From: Maribacter sp.
Lineage (GTDB): Bacteria > Bacteroidota > Bacteroidia > Flavobacteriales > Flavobacteriaceae
NCBI GenBank assembly: GCA_024643345.1
Contig: JAHENB010000003.1
Location: 96,132 to 160,131 of the forward strand
Direction of reading: 5' to 3'
Length of the DNA stretch: 64,000 bases
The notes below the pieces were generated by a model that searched no databases, had not been told where the DNA came from, and worked only from the letters and a program-made list of their open reading frames with translations. The first letter of the stretch is position 1, and every line of letters begins with the position of its first letter. Positions 1-9,859 of this stretch are shown in pieces. The position numbers and the translations under genes were made by a program.

Positions 1-1
1 C

Positions 2-76
2 AAGGAAGTGCTCAAAAAACCGCTAATCGATATTCTTCCAAAAGAGGAAATCAATCTAAAGGACGAAAAAGAATAG
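2..76 (+). CDS. C-terminal end of a CDS truncated by the window edge
   Basis: Open frame from base 2 reads [24 protein letters not shown] then TAG at 74-76; too short to assign a product. Confidence 0.5.
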   Translation, partial: KEVLKKPLIDILPKEEINLKDEKE

Positions 77-132
77 TACCTTTCTTTTATCAAAAAGTTA
101 TCTTTGCCCTTTTAAATTTCAAGCTATTGAAC

Positions 133-1566
133 ATGCAAGCATTCAGTATCAAACAATTGCTTTCCACACCGCCCACTTCCCAAGAAGTTGTGATCAACGG
201 ATGGGTAAAGGCCTTTAGAAGCAACCGATTTATTGCGCTCAATGATGGCTCCACCATCAATAACATACAATGTGTGGTCGATTTTGAACAATTCGATGAA
301 AATCTGCTAAAGCAGATCAATACCGGTGCCGCCCTGAAAATAAGTGGCCATTTGGTGGAGAGCCAAGGCAGGGGCCAATCGGTAGAAATACAGGTTAAAG
401 ATCTGTTCGTGCATGGTGGGGCGAATCCTGAGACCTATCCCATTCAGCCCAAAAAACATTCGATGGAGTTTTTAAGGGAACAGGCCCATTTAAGGATACG
501 CACCAATACCTTCTCAGCAGTGATGCGCGTGCGCTCTGCCCTGGCATTTGCCATCCATCAATACTTCAATCACAATGGGTTCTATTATTTTCATGCGCCC
601 ATTATTACCGGTTCGGATGCCGAAGGCGCGGGGGAAATGTTTCGGGTAACGACCTTAGATCCAGTAACCCCCCCTTTGACCGATACGGGAAAAATCAATT
701 ACAAAGAAGACTTTTTTGGAAAGGAAACCAATTTAACCGTTTCCGGGCAGCTCGAAGCCGAAGCCTATGCCATGGCTTTGGGCAAGGTGTATACCTTTGG
801 CCCCACTTTTAGAGCAGAAAATTCAAACACCTCAAGGCACCTGGCCGAATTCTGGATGATCGAACCTGAAATGGCTTTTTATGATCTGCCCGCGAACATG
901 GATTTGGCAGAAGATTTTATCAAAAGTGTGATCGTCTATATTCTGGAACACTGCAGGGAAGATCTAGAATTTTTACAGCAAAGGCTTTTGGATGAGGAAA
1001 AAACCAAACCTACTGCCGAAAGAAGTGAAATGGCGCTGATCGACAAGTTGCGTTTTGTGGTAGACAATCAATTTAAGCGGGTAAGCTATACCGAGGCAAT
1101 AGACATACTGCGTGATTCAGCTCCAAACAAAAAGAAAAAATTTCAATTCCATATCGATGAATGGGGCGCCGACCTACAAAGCGAACACGAACGTTTTTTG
1201 GTCGAAAAACACTTTAAATGCCCTGTTATACTCTTCGACTATCCCGCGAAAATAAAAGCTTTCTATATGCGTTTAAATGAAGATGGAAAGACGGTACGGG
1301 CCATGGATATCCTTTTTCCGGGAATCGGCGAAATTGTCGGAGGTTCACAAAGGGAAGAAAGGTTGGAAGTCTTGAAGGAAAAAATAGCAGCGCTAGACAT
1401 AGACGAAAAAGAACTCTGGTGGTACCTGGACCTTAGGAAATTCGGTACCGCCGTTCACAGCGGTTTTGGATTGGGCTTTGAGCGCTTGGTGCTGTTTGCG
1501 ACCGGCATGGGAAATATCAGGGACGTGATCCCTTTTCCAAGAACGCCACAAAATGCAGAGTTCTAG
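133..1566 (+). CDS. asnS: Asparagine--tRNA ligase
   Basis: Class II aaRS with OB-fold N-terminus; motifs [24 protein letters not shown] and [32 protein letters not shown] at 133 preferred over the TTG at 127. Confidence 0.96.
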   Translation: MQAFSIKQLLSTPPTSQEVVINGWVKAFRSNRFIALNDGSTINNIQCVVDFEQFDENLLKQINTGAALKISGHLVESQGRGQSVEIQVKDLFVHGGANPETYPIQPKKHSMEFLREQAHLRIRTNTFSAVMRVRSALAFAIHQYFNHNGFYYFHAPIITGSDAEGAGEMFRVTTLDPVTPPLTDTGKINYKEDFFGKETNLTVSGQLEAEAYAMALGKVYTFGPTFRAENSNTSRHLAEFWMIEPEMAFYDLPANMDLAEDFIKSVIVYILEHCREDLEFLQQRLLDEEKTKPTAERSEMALIDKLRFVVDNQFKRVSYTEAIDILRDSAPNKKKKFQFHIDEWGADLQSEHERFLVEKHFKCPVILFDYPAKIKAFYMRLNEDGKTVRAMDILFPGIGEIVGGSQREERLEVLKEKIAALDIDEKELWWYLDLRKFGTAVHSGFGLGFERLVLFATGMGNIRDVIPFPRTPQNAEF

Positions 1567-1607
1567 AACGAATTGCATAACTTTATGAAGTAGGAACAAT
1601 ATCCCCA

Positions 1608-3068
1608 ATGCTAAAACAACATTTACAGTTTAAGTTATCCCAAAAGCTTTCCCCTCAGCAAATTCAGTTGATGAAGTTGATACAATTGCCCACTCAGGCA
1701 TTTGAGCAACGTCTAAAACAGGAACTAGAGGAAAATCCGGCATTGGAAATTGGGAAGGAAGACAGTGGGGATTCCCAAGAAGATGATTTCGGGGAAACTT
1801 ATGACGATGGTGCCGATAATGAGAGCATCAATGCAGATGATATTAACGTGGATGATTACCTCAGTGATGATGAGATCCCCGATTACCGCACCAAAGCCAA
1901 TAATAGCAGCGCCGACGATGAAGAGCGGAACATTCCCTATGCAGCGGGAATCTCTTTCAACCAATTCTTGATCAATCAATTGAATACGGTATATTTGAGC
2001 GATGTCGAATGGAGCATTGCAGAGTTTCTTGTGGGCAGCATCGATGAGAGTGGCTACATCAGGAGGCCCATCGCCGACATTTTAGACGATTTGGCCTTTA
2101 CCCAAAACATCTATACCGACGAAGAAACCATTCAAAAGGTGCTAAAACTGGTACAGGAATTGGACCCACCGGGAGTTGGGGCCCGTTCCTTGGAGGAATG
2201 TCTGATCATACAACTAAAAAGAAAAGAACAGACACCAAGGGTGGCACTTGCCATGGCCATACTGGAAAAATCATTTGATCAATTCACAAAGAAGCATTAC
2301 AAAAAGCTTATCCAAAAGCACGATGTCACAGAGGCCGAACTCAAAGATGCCATTGCCGAAATCGAAAAACTGAATCCCAAGCCAGGCGGTTCCTATGCTG
2401 GAAACAATAGAATCATCGAACATGTGGTGCCCGACTTCTCCATCAAGATCGTAGATGGCGAGCTCGAACTGACGCTCAATGGAAGGAACGCCCCGGAATT
2501 ACATGTTTCCCGTGAATATCATAACATGTTAAAGGGATACAAAGATTCGAAAGACAAATCGCAGTCCCAAAAAGATGCCGTGATGTTCATCAAACAAAAA
2601 TTGGATTCCGCCAAATGGTTCATAGATGCCATACGTCAAAGACAGCAAACATTGTACGTCACCATGAACGCCATCATGAATTACCAGAATGACTACTTCC
2701 TTACCGGGGATGAACGCAATTTAAGGCCCATGATTCTTAAAGATATCGCCGACGAAATTGGCATGGATGTATCAACGGTATCCCGCGTAGCCAATAGTAA
2801 ATATGTAGATACCCCTTATGGGACCAAATTAATCAAAGAGTACTTTTCCGAATCGATGAAAAATGATCAAGGAGAAGATGTCTCGACCAAGGAAATCAAG
2901 AAAATTTTGGAAACGGTAATCAGTTCTGAATCGAAGAAAAAGCCCCTTACCGATGACCGATTGGCAAAGTTGCTCAAAGATCAGGGATACCCGATTGCCC
3001 GCAGAACGGTGGCAAAGTATAGGGAACAATTGGGAATCCCGGTCGCGCGATTAAGAAAACAGATCTAA
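1608..3068 (+). CDS. rpoN: RNA polymerase sigma-54 factor
   Basis: N-terminal Q-rich region (LQFKLSQKLSPQQIQLMKLIQLPTQAFEQRL) and RpoN box ARRTVAKYREQLGIP. Confidence 0.96.
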   Translation: MLKQHLQFKLSQKLSPQQIQLMKLIQLPTQAFEQRLKQELEENPALEIGKEDSGDSQEDDFGETYDDGADNESINADDINVDDYLSDDEIPDYRTKANNSSADDEERNIPYAAGISFNQFLINQLNTVYLSDVEWSIAEFLVGSIDESGYIRRPIADILDDLAFTQNIYTDEETIQKVLKLVQELDPPGVGARSLEECLIIQLKRKEQTPRVALAMAILEKSFDQFTKKHYKKLIQKHDVTEAELKDAIAEIEKLNPKPGGSYAGNNRIIEHVVPDFSIKIVDGELELTLNGRNAPELHVSREYHNMLKGYKDSKDKSQSQKDAVMFIKQKLDSAKWFIDAIRQRQQTLYVTMNAIMNYQNDYFLTGDERNLRPMILKDIADEIGMDVSTVSRVANSKYVDTPYGTKLIKEYFSESMKNDQGEDVSTKEIKKILETVISSESKKKPLTDDRLAKLLKDQGYPIARRTVAKYREQLGIPVARLRKQI

Positions 3069-3673
3069 TGAAAATGTTCCTAAGGATCATTTCCTACCTT
3101 TTCCACCCACTTTTTATTCCCTTTGTAGGCACTTTGGCCTATTTTATGGTTACTCCCAAATACAGTCCGTTGGAACTTCAAAGCGGCAACATTCTGCCCA
3201 TCTTTATCCTCACCGTCATAATTCCAATCATTGCCTATCTTATTCTCAGGAATCTAGGCCTGGTCGGCTCGTTGTTCATTCCGAACCTTAAAGAACGACG
3301 ATACCCGCTTTATATCAATATTCTGCTGCTATTAATGGTGCTTTACAAGGTAATCCCCAACAATTTTACCATAGAGCTTTATTATTATTTCGCAGGATTG
3401 GTCGGGGCCTCGTTTGCTTCATTGCTATTGCTGTATTTCAATTTTAAAAACAGCCTTCATATGACCGGTATGGGGAGTCTTTTTATGTTCCTTGTAAGTT
3501 TGAGCATTCACTTTGAGAAAAATATCATCATCGCCCTAAGCCTTTTTATACTCGCTACCGGCTTGGTGGCCACTTCAAGGCTATACCTAAAAGCGCACAA
3601 TTCATCGGAGATATTGATCGGTTTTTTTATCGGCTTGCTTTCCCAACTGATCATGGTTCCCTACTGGCTCTAA
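3068..3673 (+). CDS. Multi-pass membrane protein, PAP2-like
   Basis: Several hydrophobic segments; start codon overlaps the rpoN stop region, so probably co-transcribed; C-terminal HNSSEILIGFFIGL resembles PAP2-family ends. Confidence 0.6.
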   Translation: MKMFLRIISYLFHPLFIPFVGTLAYFMVTPKYSPLELQSGNILPIFILTVIIPIIAYLILRNLGLVGSLFIPNLKERRYPLYINILLLLMVLYKVIPNNFTIELYYYFAGLVGASFASLLLLYFNFKNSLHMTGMGSLFMFLVSLSIHFEKNIIIALSLFILATGLVATSRLYLKAHNSSEILIGFFIGLLSQLIMVPYWL

Positions 3674-3789
3674 AACAGTCTTGGGGTTCCTGCCAGCTAC
3701 TCATTCAACCCTAGAATATTAAGCTATGGCCATCGGCACACCTGCCGAAAAAAAGAATTTCATGGAATTTTTGAAATGAACCCTGTTTT

Positions 3790-4476
3790 TTAGAGTATAT
3801 AGAAAATAAGTCCCAATCTTAAGGGTTTCATAGTGATATTCTCTGAATCGAGCATCGCTGTATCGTTGAACAAATTATTTAAGGAGTAATACGCCTGGAT
3901 ATTGAAGGTGTTATAACCAAAATTCACGCTAATACCATATTGCAGCTTTTTGATATCACTGTTCGAAAAACTGATTTTCTCAGTGCTGGAAATAAATTTT
4001 GATCGTGCCCCGAGTAGATAAGCAAATTTAATTCCGGTATAAATACGCCAGAACTTATACTCGGTGGGAGTAGAGTTTCGCCATCGTATTTCCACCGGAA
4101 ATTCGATTAAATGGGTCTCCACCTTATTCCGGGTAAAATTAGTGTCCGAGTCGATCACACTATAGGTGATGGTGTTATCAGATTTTGTTGCGAGCAGATT
4201 GGAGTAATAGGAATACACCCCATATCCCATTCCCAGTCCGATGGCCCATGTTCTTTTGGAATTAATCGGAATGTCTTTTATCATCCCCAGTTGCAGTCCG
4301 TATGAAAGGCTTCTTTGGGTAACATCATTCGGCAGTTGTAACAGGAAGTTGTAGGTAATCCCCATATAAAACTGGTCTTCAAGATATCGGTTATCCACTT
4401 GTGTAGAATCGCGTATGCCTTGCGAAAAGCATCCGTAAGAAACGACTAAGGCCAGTATCGAAAAGAGTGACTTCAT
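3790..4476 (-). CDS. Outer membrane beta-barrel protein, PorT-like
   Basis: Signal peptide, then alternating beta-barrel-like pattern ending in aromatic/hydrophobic residues (LRLGLIFYIL). Confidence 0.6.
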   Translation of the reverse strand: MKSLFSILALVVSYGCFSQGIRDSTQVDNRYLEDQFYMGITYNFLLQLPNDVTQRSLSYGLQLGMIKDIPINSKRTWAIGLGMGYGVYSYYSNLLATKSDNTITYSVIDSDTNFTRNKVETHLIEFPVEIRWRNSTPTEYKFWRIYTGIKFAYLLGARSKFISSTEKISFSNSDIKKLQYGISVNFGYNTFNIQAYYSLNNLFNDTAMLDSENITMKPLRLGLIFYIL

Positions 4477-4494
4477 AGGTCAAATTTAAGCAAA

Positions 4495-4527
4495 TAAAAA
4501 ACGCTCCAAATTAAAATCCGGAGCGCC
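4495..4527 (-). terminator. Rho-independent terminator for the ExbB/ExbD cluster
   Basis: Minus strand reads gcgctcc-N12-ggagcg followed by TTTTTTAT, just past the ExbD stop. Confidence 0.75.
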
Positions 4528-4556
4528 ATTAACTAAGTTTGATTTTATTTTGCTTA

Positions 4557-5045
4557 TTACTGCTTTATATTCATAAAGGCATCTCCCTCGTAGGTGGTAT
4601 AATTAACCTTAAGGGCATTTACCTTTCTCAATTCTTCCTTGATATCCGAAATCAAGCCCATATTGGCATTTCTATCGACCTTCAGGGAAGTGGTCAAAAC
4701 GTTTTGAAGTTCTTGTGGTTTCTTAGCCCTTTCCATTAAAATAAAATCCCCAACATCGGAAGCATTGGCAAATTTGTCATTTAATTGAATTTTGGGTTCT
4801 GTTCCAAAAACCTTTTGGTACTCCCGGGTAGGTGCGCCAACATAGATAGTGATCACCCTATCCTTTTTTTCCAGTTTCTTGATTTCATTTGCATTAGGAA
4901 GTTGGTTCTCTACCTTCACCGTACTATCCTTCATAACCGTTACGGTCATGAAAAAGAAAAGCAACATAAATACGATATCAGGCAATGAAGCCGTATTCAC
5001 CGCAGGTACGTCACCGGCACCCTTTTTCTTATTAAACTTTGACAT
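4557..5045 (-). CDS. Biopolymer transporter ExbD/TolR family
   Basis: NTASLPDIVFMLLFFFMTVTVM single TM, ExbD-type N-terminus. Confidence 0.85.
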   Translation of the reverse strand: MSKFNKKKGAGDVPAVNTASLPDIVFMLLFFFMTVTVMKDSTVKVENQLPNANEIKKLEKKDRVITIYVGAPTREYQKVFGTEPKIQLNDKFANASDVGDFILMERAKKPQELQNVLTTSLKVDRNANMGLISDIKEELRKVNALKVNYTTYEGDAFMNIKQ

Positions 5046-5066
5046 ATCTCTTTATTTAATAACTTG

Positions 5067-5693
5067 TTAATTTCCCGCCGTAGCTGTTGATGAGGAAGTT
5101 TCCGCTTCCGACAACTTCTGAGGAAACATGTCCTGTATCCTGGTCAATTCTTCCTTCAATCTCTCTTTAGTGGTCGCAGAGGTTTCCTGTTTCAGGTATT
5201 CGGCTTCCATGTCTGTAAACTTGCGTTTATAGAGACGCATCGCCTCACGGTTCCTCAAGTCGTTATAGGCCCCAACCAATTCATTTTGCACTGTAATGTA
5301 AGTGCCGTATTTGGTTTCCCTATCGTTCTTCAAAGAAATGATTGCTTTGGTAGGATTATCAGAGGAACTTGGGTCTTTCTTCCCTTGACTGCAATAGGCG
5401 CAGGTACCATCACCGTTATTTTCCAAAAACTCTTTGGCCTTTTCGCGCAATTGCACCAACTGGATCAACTCCCCATCTGCCAAAAGCTGGCCATTCTTAT
5501 TGATGTTTACCTGAAAAATGTTTTTCTGTTTGATTACCACATCGGTCTCGGGCGGCTCTATTGGAGGCAACATACGATCTAGACCGGCATCGGTTTCAAT
5601 GGTAGTGGTCACCAAGAAAAATATCAATAATAGGAAGGCGATATCCGCCATTGATCCTGCATTTACTTCTGGTGCTCCCGCTCTTCTTGGCAT
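5067..5693 (-). CDS. Biopolymer transporter ExbD/TolR family, extended
   Basis: VNAGSMADIAFLLLIFFLVTTTIETDAGLDRMLPP is a typical ExbD motif; carries a CAYC insert and a C-terminal helical extension. Confidence 0.88.
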   Translation of the reverse strand: MPRRAGAPEVNAGSMADIAFLLLIFFLVTTTIETDAGLDRMLPPIEPPETDVVIKQKNIFQVNINKNGQLLADGELIQLVQLREKAKEFLENNGDGTCAYCSQGKKDPSSSDNPTKAIISLKNDRETKYGTYITVQNELVGAYNDLRNREAMRLYKRKFTDMEAEYLKQETSATTKERLKEELTRIQDMFPQKLSEAETSSSTATAGN

Positions 5694-5707
5694 AACTTAA
5701 TTTTTAT

Positions 5708-6139
5708 TTATTTGCTAAAAATTTTCTTCACGCTGGGCAAAATCATCAATACCACCGCAATGGCGGTAAGAATGAAAAAGACGTACAGTCCCATTCCGAT
5801 GTTCTTGACAGTCGACTCATTTGACATCGCCATGTACTCAGCAGAAACGTCGTTATTACTGGAAAGTACATAGGAAATAATAGTAACCAAGGCGAACCCG
5901 CCAACGGCATATAAGGTTTTTTTAAGTCCCTTCGGATTGGTAAACATATTTAAGAGCGCGAAGCCAAGACTAAAGATTATCGCCACTGCCAAAAGCAGAT
6001 ATGTAATCATGAACATGGCATTTATCGCACCACTTTGGGCCGCTTCTGCCGGAGGCATATTTGCATCCGGAAGCATGAACCAAAGCCCTGCACCTATCAA
6101 CCCTATGACTATTAAAGCTATTTTTACAATTTTATTCAT
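5708..6139 (-). CDS. Small membrane protein in the ExbB/ExbD cluster
   Basis: Four predicted TM segments, tightly spaced between ExbB and ExbD genes. Confidence 0.75.
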   Translation of the reverse strand: MNKIVKIALIVIGLIGAGLWFMLPDANMPPAEAAQSGAINAMFMITYLLLAVAIIFSLGFALLNMFTNPKGLKKTLYAVGGFALVTIISYVLSSNNDVSAEYMAMSNESTVKNIGMGLYVFFILTAIAVVLMILPSVKKIFSK

Positions 6140-6164
6140 AATTTAATGGTGTTAAGGGTGCGTA

Positions 6165-6950
6165 TTATTTTTTGTGGTCCACCAACATATCGATCAAAGT
6201 AATCGATGAATCTTCCATATCATTAACAATACCGTCGATTTTGGCAATGATGTAATTATAGAAAATTTGAAGGATGATGGCGGTGATCAGACCGAATACT
6301 GTAGTCAAAAGTGCCACCTGGATATCACCTGCAATAAGGGAGGCGCTCAAATTACCAACAGCCGCAATTTTCTGGAAGGCCTGGATCATACCGATTACGG
6401 TACCCATGAAACCAAGCATTGGTGCCACAGCGATGAACAATGATAGCCAAGAAACGTTTTTCTCTAACTGGCCCATCTGTACTCCTCCGTAGGCAATTAC
6501 CGCCTTTTCGGCAGATTCAATACTCTCTCCTGCCCTATCCAAACCTTGGTAATAGATTGACGCCACTGGCCCTTTGGTATTTCTGCAGACTTCCTTGGCG
6601 GCCTCTACACCACCTGATGCCAATGCATCTTCCACTTGTTGCTTCAATTTGGCCGTATTGGTGCTGGAAAGGTTCAAATAAATGATTCTTTCGATTGCGA
6701 CCGCCAATCCTAGGATCAAACATAGAAGTACGATTCCCATGAACCCGGCGCCCCCTTGTATGAACTGTTCCTTCAATACTTGCGTGAAGCCCTTTTCAGC
6801 TTCTGCGGGAGCATCCTGCAGCATGGCTACCGCTGTAGAAATATTTGAAACTACCATGGCAGTCGTTGCCTTTGCACTTACCGTATTTGCACTTAGAACA
6901 AATAACCCAGTCACAGCTAGGATAGAGAATAATTTTTTCATTTTTTTCAA
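6165..6950 (-). CDS. MotA/TolQ/ExbB proton channel family protein
   Basis: Three TM segments; APMLGFMGTVIGMIQAF and DIQVALLTTVFGLITAI motifs. Confidence 0.92.
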   Translation of the reverse strand: MKKMKKLFSILAVTGLFVLSANTVSAKATTAMVVSNISTAVAMLQDAPAEAEKGFTQVLKEQFIQGGAGFMGIVLLCLILGLAVAIERIIYLNLSSTNTAKLKQQVEDALASGGVEAAKEVCRNTKGPVASIYYQGLDRAGESIESAEKAVIAYGGVQMGQLEKNVSWLSLFIAVAPMLGFMGTVIGMIQAFQKIAAVGNLSASLIAGDIQVALLTTVFGLITAIILQIFYNYIIAKIDGIVNDMEDSSITLIDMLVDHKK

Positions 6951-7017
6951 ACTTAGATTAGTTAGTTAATAGGGTTAAAGATAAAAAAAAATCGCAATAA
7001 TAAAAGCAAAACTTTCG

Positions 7018-7105
7018 CAGAGAGGAAGGGATTCGAACCCTCGATACACTTTTGGTGTATACACACTTTCCAGGCGTGCGCCTTCGACCACTCGGCCACC
7101 TCTCT
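7018..7105 (-). tRNA. tRNA-Ser (GGA)
   Basis: Minus strand acceptor AGAGAGG pairs with CCTCTCT; anticodon loop CTGGAAA; long variable arm; T-loop GGTTCGAATCC. Confidence 0.92.
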
Positions 7106-7175
7106 AGTCTGACCTTTTAAAGGGTTGCCCAAATAACGAAAAAATAATTAGTTGAGGAAATTAATATGACAAATT

Positions 7176-8213
7176 TTATGTCATCTCCCCGCGCAAGGGG
7201 GTTTCGAAAACAGTTTTGAACGATTTGTGCGATACGCCGCTACCCAGCAGGTACATCAATTTGGTAATGGCCGCTTCGGTCGTAATGTCCTTGCCATTAA
7301 TGACTTGCATTTTTTGCAGATGTGCACTGGTCTCATATTGACCCATGATCACCCCGCCCCCTGGACACTGTGTAACACTGACAATATGCAATCCGCTTTC
7401 GATGGCCTTACTGAGTTGGGCGCCCAACCAATCATCGGTCGGCGCATTTCCCGCACCATAGGTTTCCAAGATCAAGGCTTTTAAACCAGGGGTCCGCAAC
7501 ACAGTGGTCAATAATTCCTCATTGAGCCCGGGAAAAAATTTTAATATGGCCACATGGTTATCGAGCTTCTTATGAACGATGAGCGGTCTTTTGTGTTTAG
7601 AAACCAATAGATTCTCGTTGAAGACCTTCAAATGCACTCCCGATTCGGCCAATGTTGGATAGTTCAACGACTGAAACGCTTTGAAATGCTCGGCAGTGAT
7701 TTTGGTCGTGCGGTTGGCCCGAAACAATTTGTATTCGAAATAGAGGCCCACTTCTTGAATGACCGGGCCTCCTTTATCCCGTAAAGCGGCGATTTGGATA
7801 GAGGTGATCAAGTTCTCCTTGGCATCGGTCCTCAAATCACCGATGGGCAACTGACTGCCCGTAAAGATGACCGGTTTGGCCAAATTTTCAAGCATGAAGC
7901 TCAATGCCGATGCGGAATAGCTCATGGTATCGCTTCCATGAAGCACGACAAAACCATCATGCGCCTCATACTGCGATTCGATGATATTGGCGATTTCGGT
8001 CCAGTGCCCCGGATTCATATTTGAAGAATCGATAGGGCGGTCAAACGAGGTGGTCTCAATGGAACAACCCAACTGATTCAGTTCTGGAATGCTCTTTAAC
8101 AATTTTTTGAAATTAAAGGCTTTGAGCGTCCCCGAATCATAGTCTTTGACCATGCCGATAGTGCCTCCGGTATAAATCAACAGTATTTTGGTGGGCCCTT
8201 TCAAATTTAACAT
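7176..8213 (-). CDS. ansA: Type I L-asparaginase
   Basis: LLIYTGGTIGM, VVLHGSDTMSYSASALSFML and ETYGAGNAP motifs. Confidence 0.93.
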   Translation of the reverse strand: MLNLKGPTKILLIYTGGTIGMVKDYDSGTLKAFNFKKLLKSIPELNQLGCSIETTSFDRPIDSSNMNPGHWTEIANIIESQYEAHDGFVVLHGSDTMSYSASALSFMLENLAKPVIFTGSQLPIGDLRTDAKENLITSIQIAALRDKGGPVIQEVGLYFEYKLFRANRTTKITAEHFKAFQSLNYPTLAESGVHLKVFNENLLVSKHKRPLIVHKKLDNHVAILKFFPGLNEELLTTVLRTPGLKALILETYGAGNAPTDDWLGAQLSKAIESGLHIVSVTQCPGGGVIMGQYETSAHLQKMQVINGKDITTEAAITKLMYLLGSGVSHKSFKTVFETPLRGEMT

Positions 8214-8341
8214 CGCAGTTCTTGATTGATGGTGAATACGATTTTCATGTCCAATCCTTCCAAATAAGAAATAAAATATGCAGCATTAGCCAATTTCAAA
8301 ACCATGGTAGTGGATTATTCCCAAGCTGAATTTGATACCTT

Positions 8342-9109
8342 TCAAAGGCCGAAAACGCGTAGTGCATTTTCAGTGGTCAAGGTCGCAATATCGCTTGCAT
8401 CTTTTTTATATATCTGTGCCAGCTTCTCTACTATCAGCGTCAAATAGGAACTTTCGTTACGTTTTCCCCGGTAAGGAACGGGCGCCAAATAGGGCGAGTC
8501 GGTTTCCAGTACCAGATGTTTAAGGTCTATCTGATCGAGAAAGGTATCGATTTTTCCATTCTTAAAGGTAACCACCCCCCCAATTCCAAGCATCATGTTA
8601 TAACCTATGGCCCGCTGTGCCTGCGCCAAGGTTCCCGTAAAGCAATGGAAGATGCCAAAAAGGTCGGCTCCTTTAGCCTCCTCCAGCAGTTCGAAGATTT
8701 CATCAAAGGCCTCGCGGCAATGGATAACAATGGGCAATTTGTACTTTTTGGCAAGCTCTATTTGATATTTGAAAGCCTGTTGCTGTTCTTTTAAAAAGCG
8801 CTTCTCCCAATACAGGTCGATCCCAATTTCCCCTACCGCATAATACTTGTGGCTGGCCAGCATCGCCTCCACATGTTGCAGTTCTTCCTTGTAATTCTCT
8901 TTGACATGCGTGGGATGCAGTCCCATCATCAAAAAAATGTGCCCGGGATATTTTTTTTCAAGATCAAGCATCAATTGGGTATAGCCCGAATCGATAGCCG
9001 GCAAAAAGAATCGCCCAATTCCCGATTTCAAGGCCCGTTGGATCATTGCATCCCTGTCTTCTTCAAAGGCCTCACTATACAAATGGGTATGCGTATCGGT
9101 TAATGTCAT
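8342..9109 (-). CDS. TatD family metal-dependent hydrolase
   Basis: TDTHTHLY, GEIGIDLYW, FHCFTG and LETDSPYLAP motifs. Confidence 0.94.
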   Translation of the reverse strand: MTLTDTHTHLYSEAFEEDRDAMIQRALKSGIGRFFLPAIDSGYTQLMLDLEKKYPGHIFLMMGLHPTHVKENYKEELQHVEAMLASHKYYAVGEIGIDLYWEKRFLKEQQQAFKYQIELAKKYKLPIVIHCREAFDEIFELLEEAKGADLFGIFHCFTGTLAQAQRAIGYNMMLGIGGVVTFKNGKIDTFLDQIDLKHLVLETDSPYLAPVPYRGKRNESSYLTLIVEKLAQIYKKDASDIATLTTENALRVFGL

Positions 9110-9302
9110 CGGACAAAAATAGGTTTATCTTTGCTAAACTTAAGTGGCGACTTGTGTAATTTTTTGCAAGCACATGCGTCGGGCGAATCGTAAAGGGTTT
9201 CCCCCTGACAAATGAGAAAAATTATGCAAATCATTTGGTCGATCGATATTTCGCCCTTTGGTTAGACAAAGCGATCTTCAAAAAAGGAAAAAAAGCCTCA
9301 TA

Positions 9303-9749
9303 ATGGGAAGACTTACAAAATTATTAAAGGAAAAGAAATACATCAAAGTACCATTAGTGCTTACAGCGACCAATCATTTCGAACTTATCGTTAAAATAAA
9401 TGGCATTACGGGCCGATTCATTCTCGATACTGGCGCCTCTAATACCTGTATCGGATTTGATAAAATCGAATACTTCAACCTCAATTCGAAGGCTTCAAAA
9501 ATTAAAGCTGCCGGGGCGGGTGCAACAGGAATGGAAACACTGATTTCTACCCATAACAAATTGGAGATCGGAACTTGGCAAAAAGATAAGGTTAAAATAG
9601 TGCTTTTTGACCTGAAACACGTCAATGAGGCACTCATCACCCACAAGGCCATGCCGGTTGAGGGCATCATTGGCGCAGACATACTAAAAAAAGCCAAGGC
9701 GATCATCGATTATAACCAGAAACAGCTGTTCCTGAAATTAAAGGAATAA
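9303..9749 (+). CDS. Retropepsin-like aspartic protease domain protein
   Basis: Single FILDTGASNTCI active-site motif and GIIGADIL second motif; ATG at 9303 preferred over the upstream start at 9258. Confidence 0.8.
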   Translation: MGRLTKLLKEKKYIKVPLVLTATNHFELIVKINGITGRFILDTGASNTCIGFDKIEYFNLNSKASKIKAAGAGATGMETLISTHNKLEIGTWQKDKVKIVLFDLKHVNEALITHKAMPVEGIIGADILKKAKAIIDYNQKQLFLKLKE

Positions 9750-9859
9750 ACCGGGAAGATCCATTCCACCATGGTTACCGCATAGTGGCCTATTCGCAAT
9801 GACCAACGCCCTCATGCCAGGCGGGGATAAAAAACAAACAAGATAGGGCAGCTACCCAA

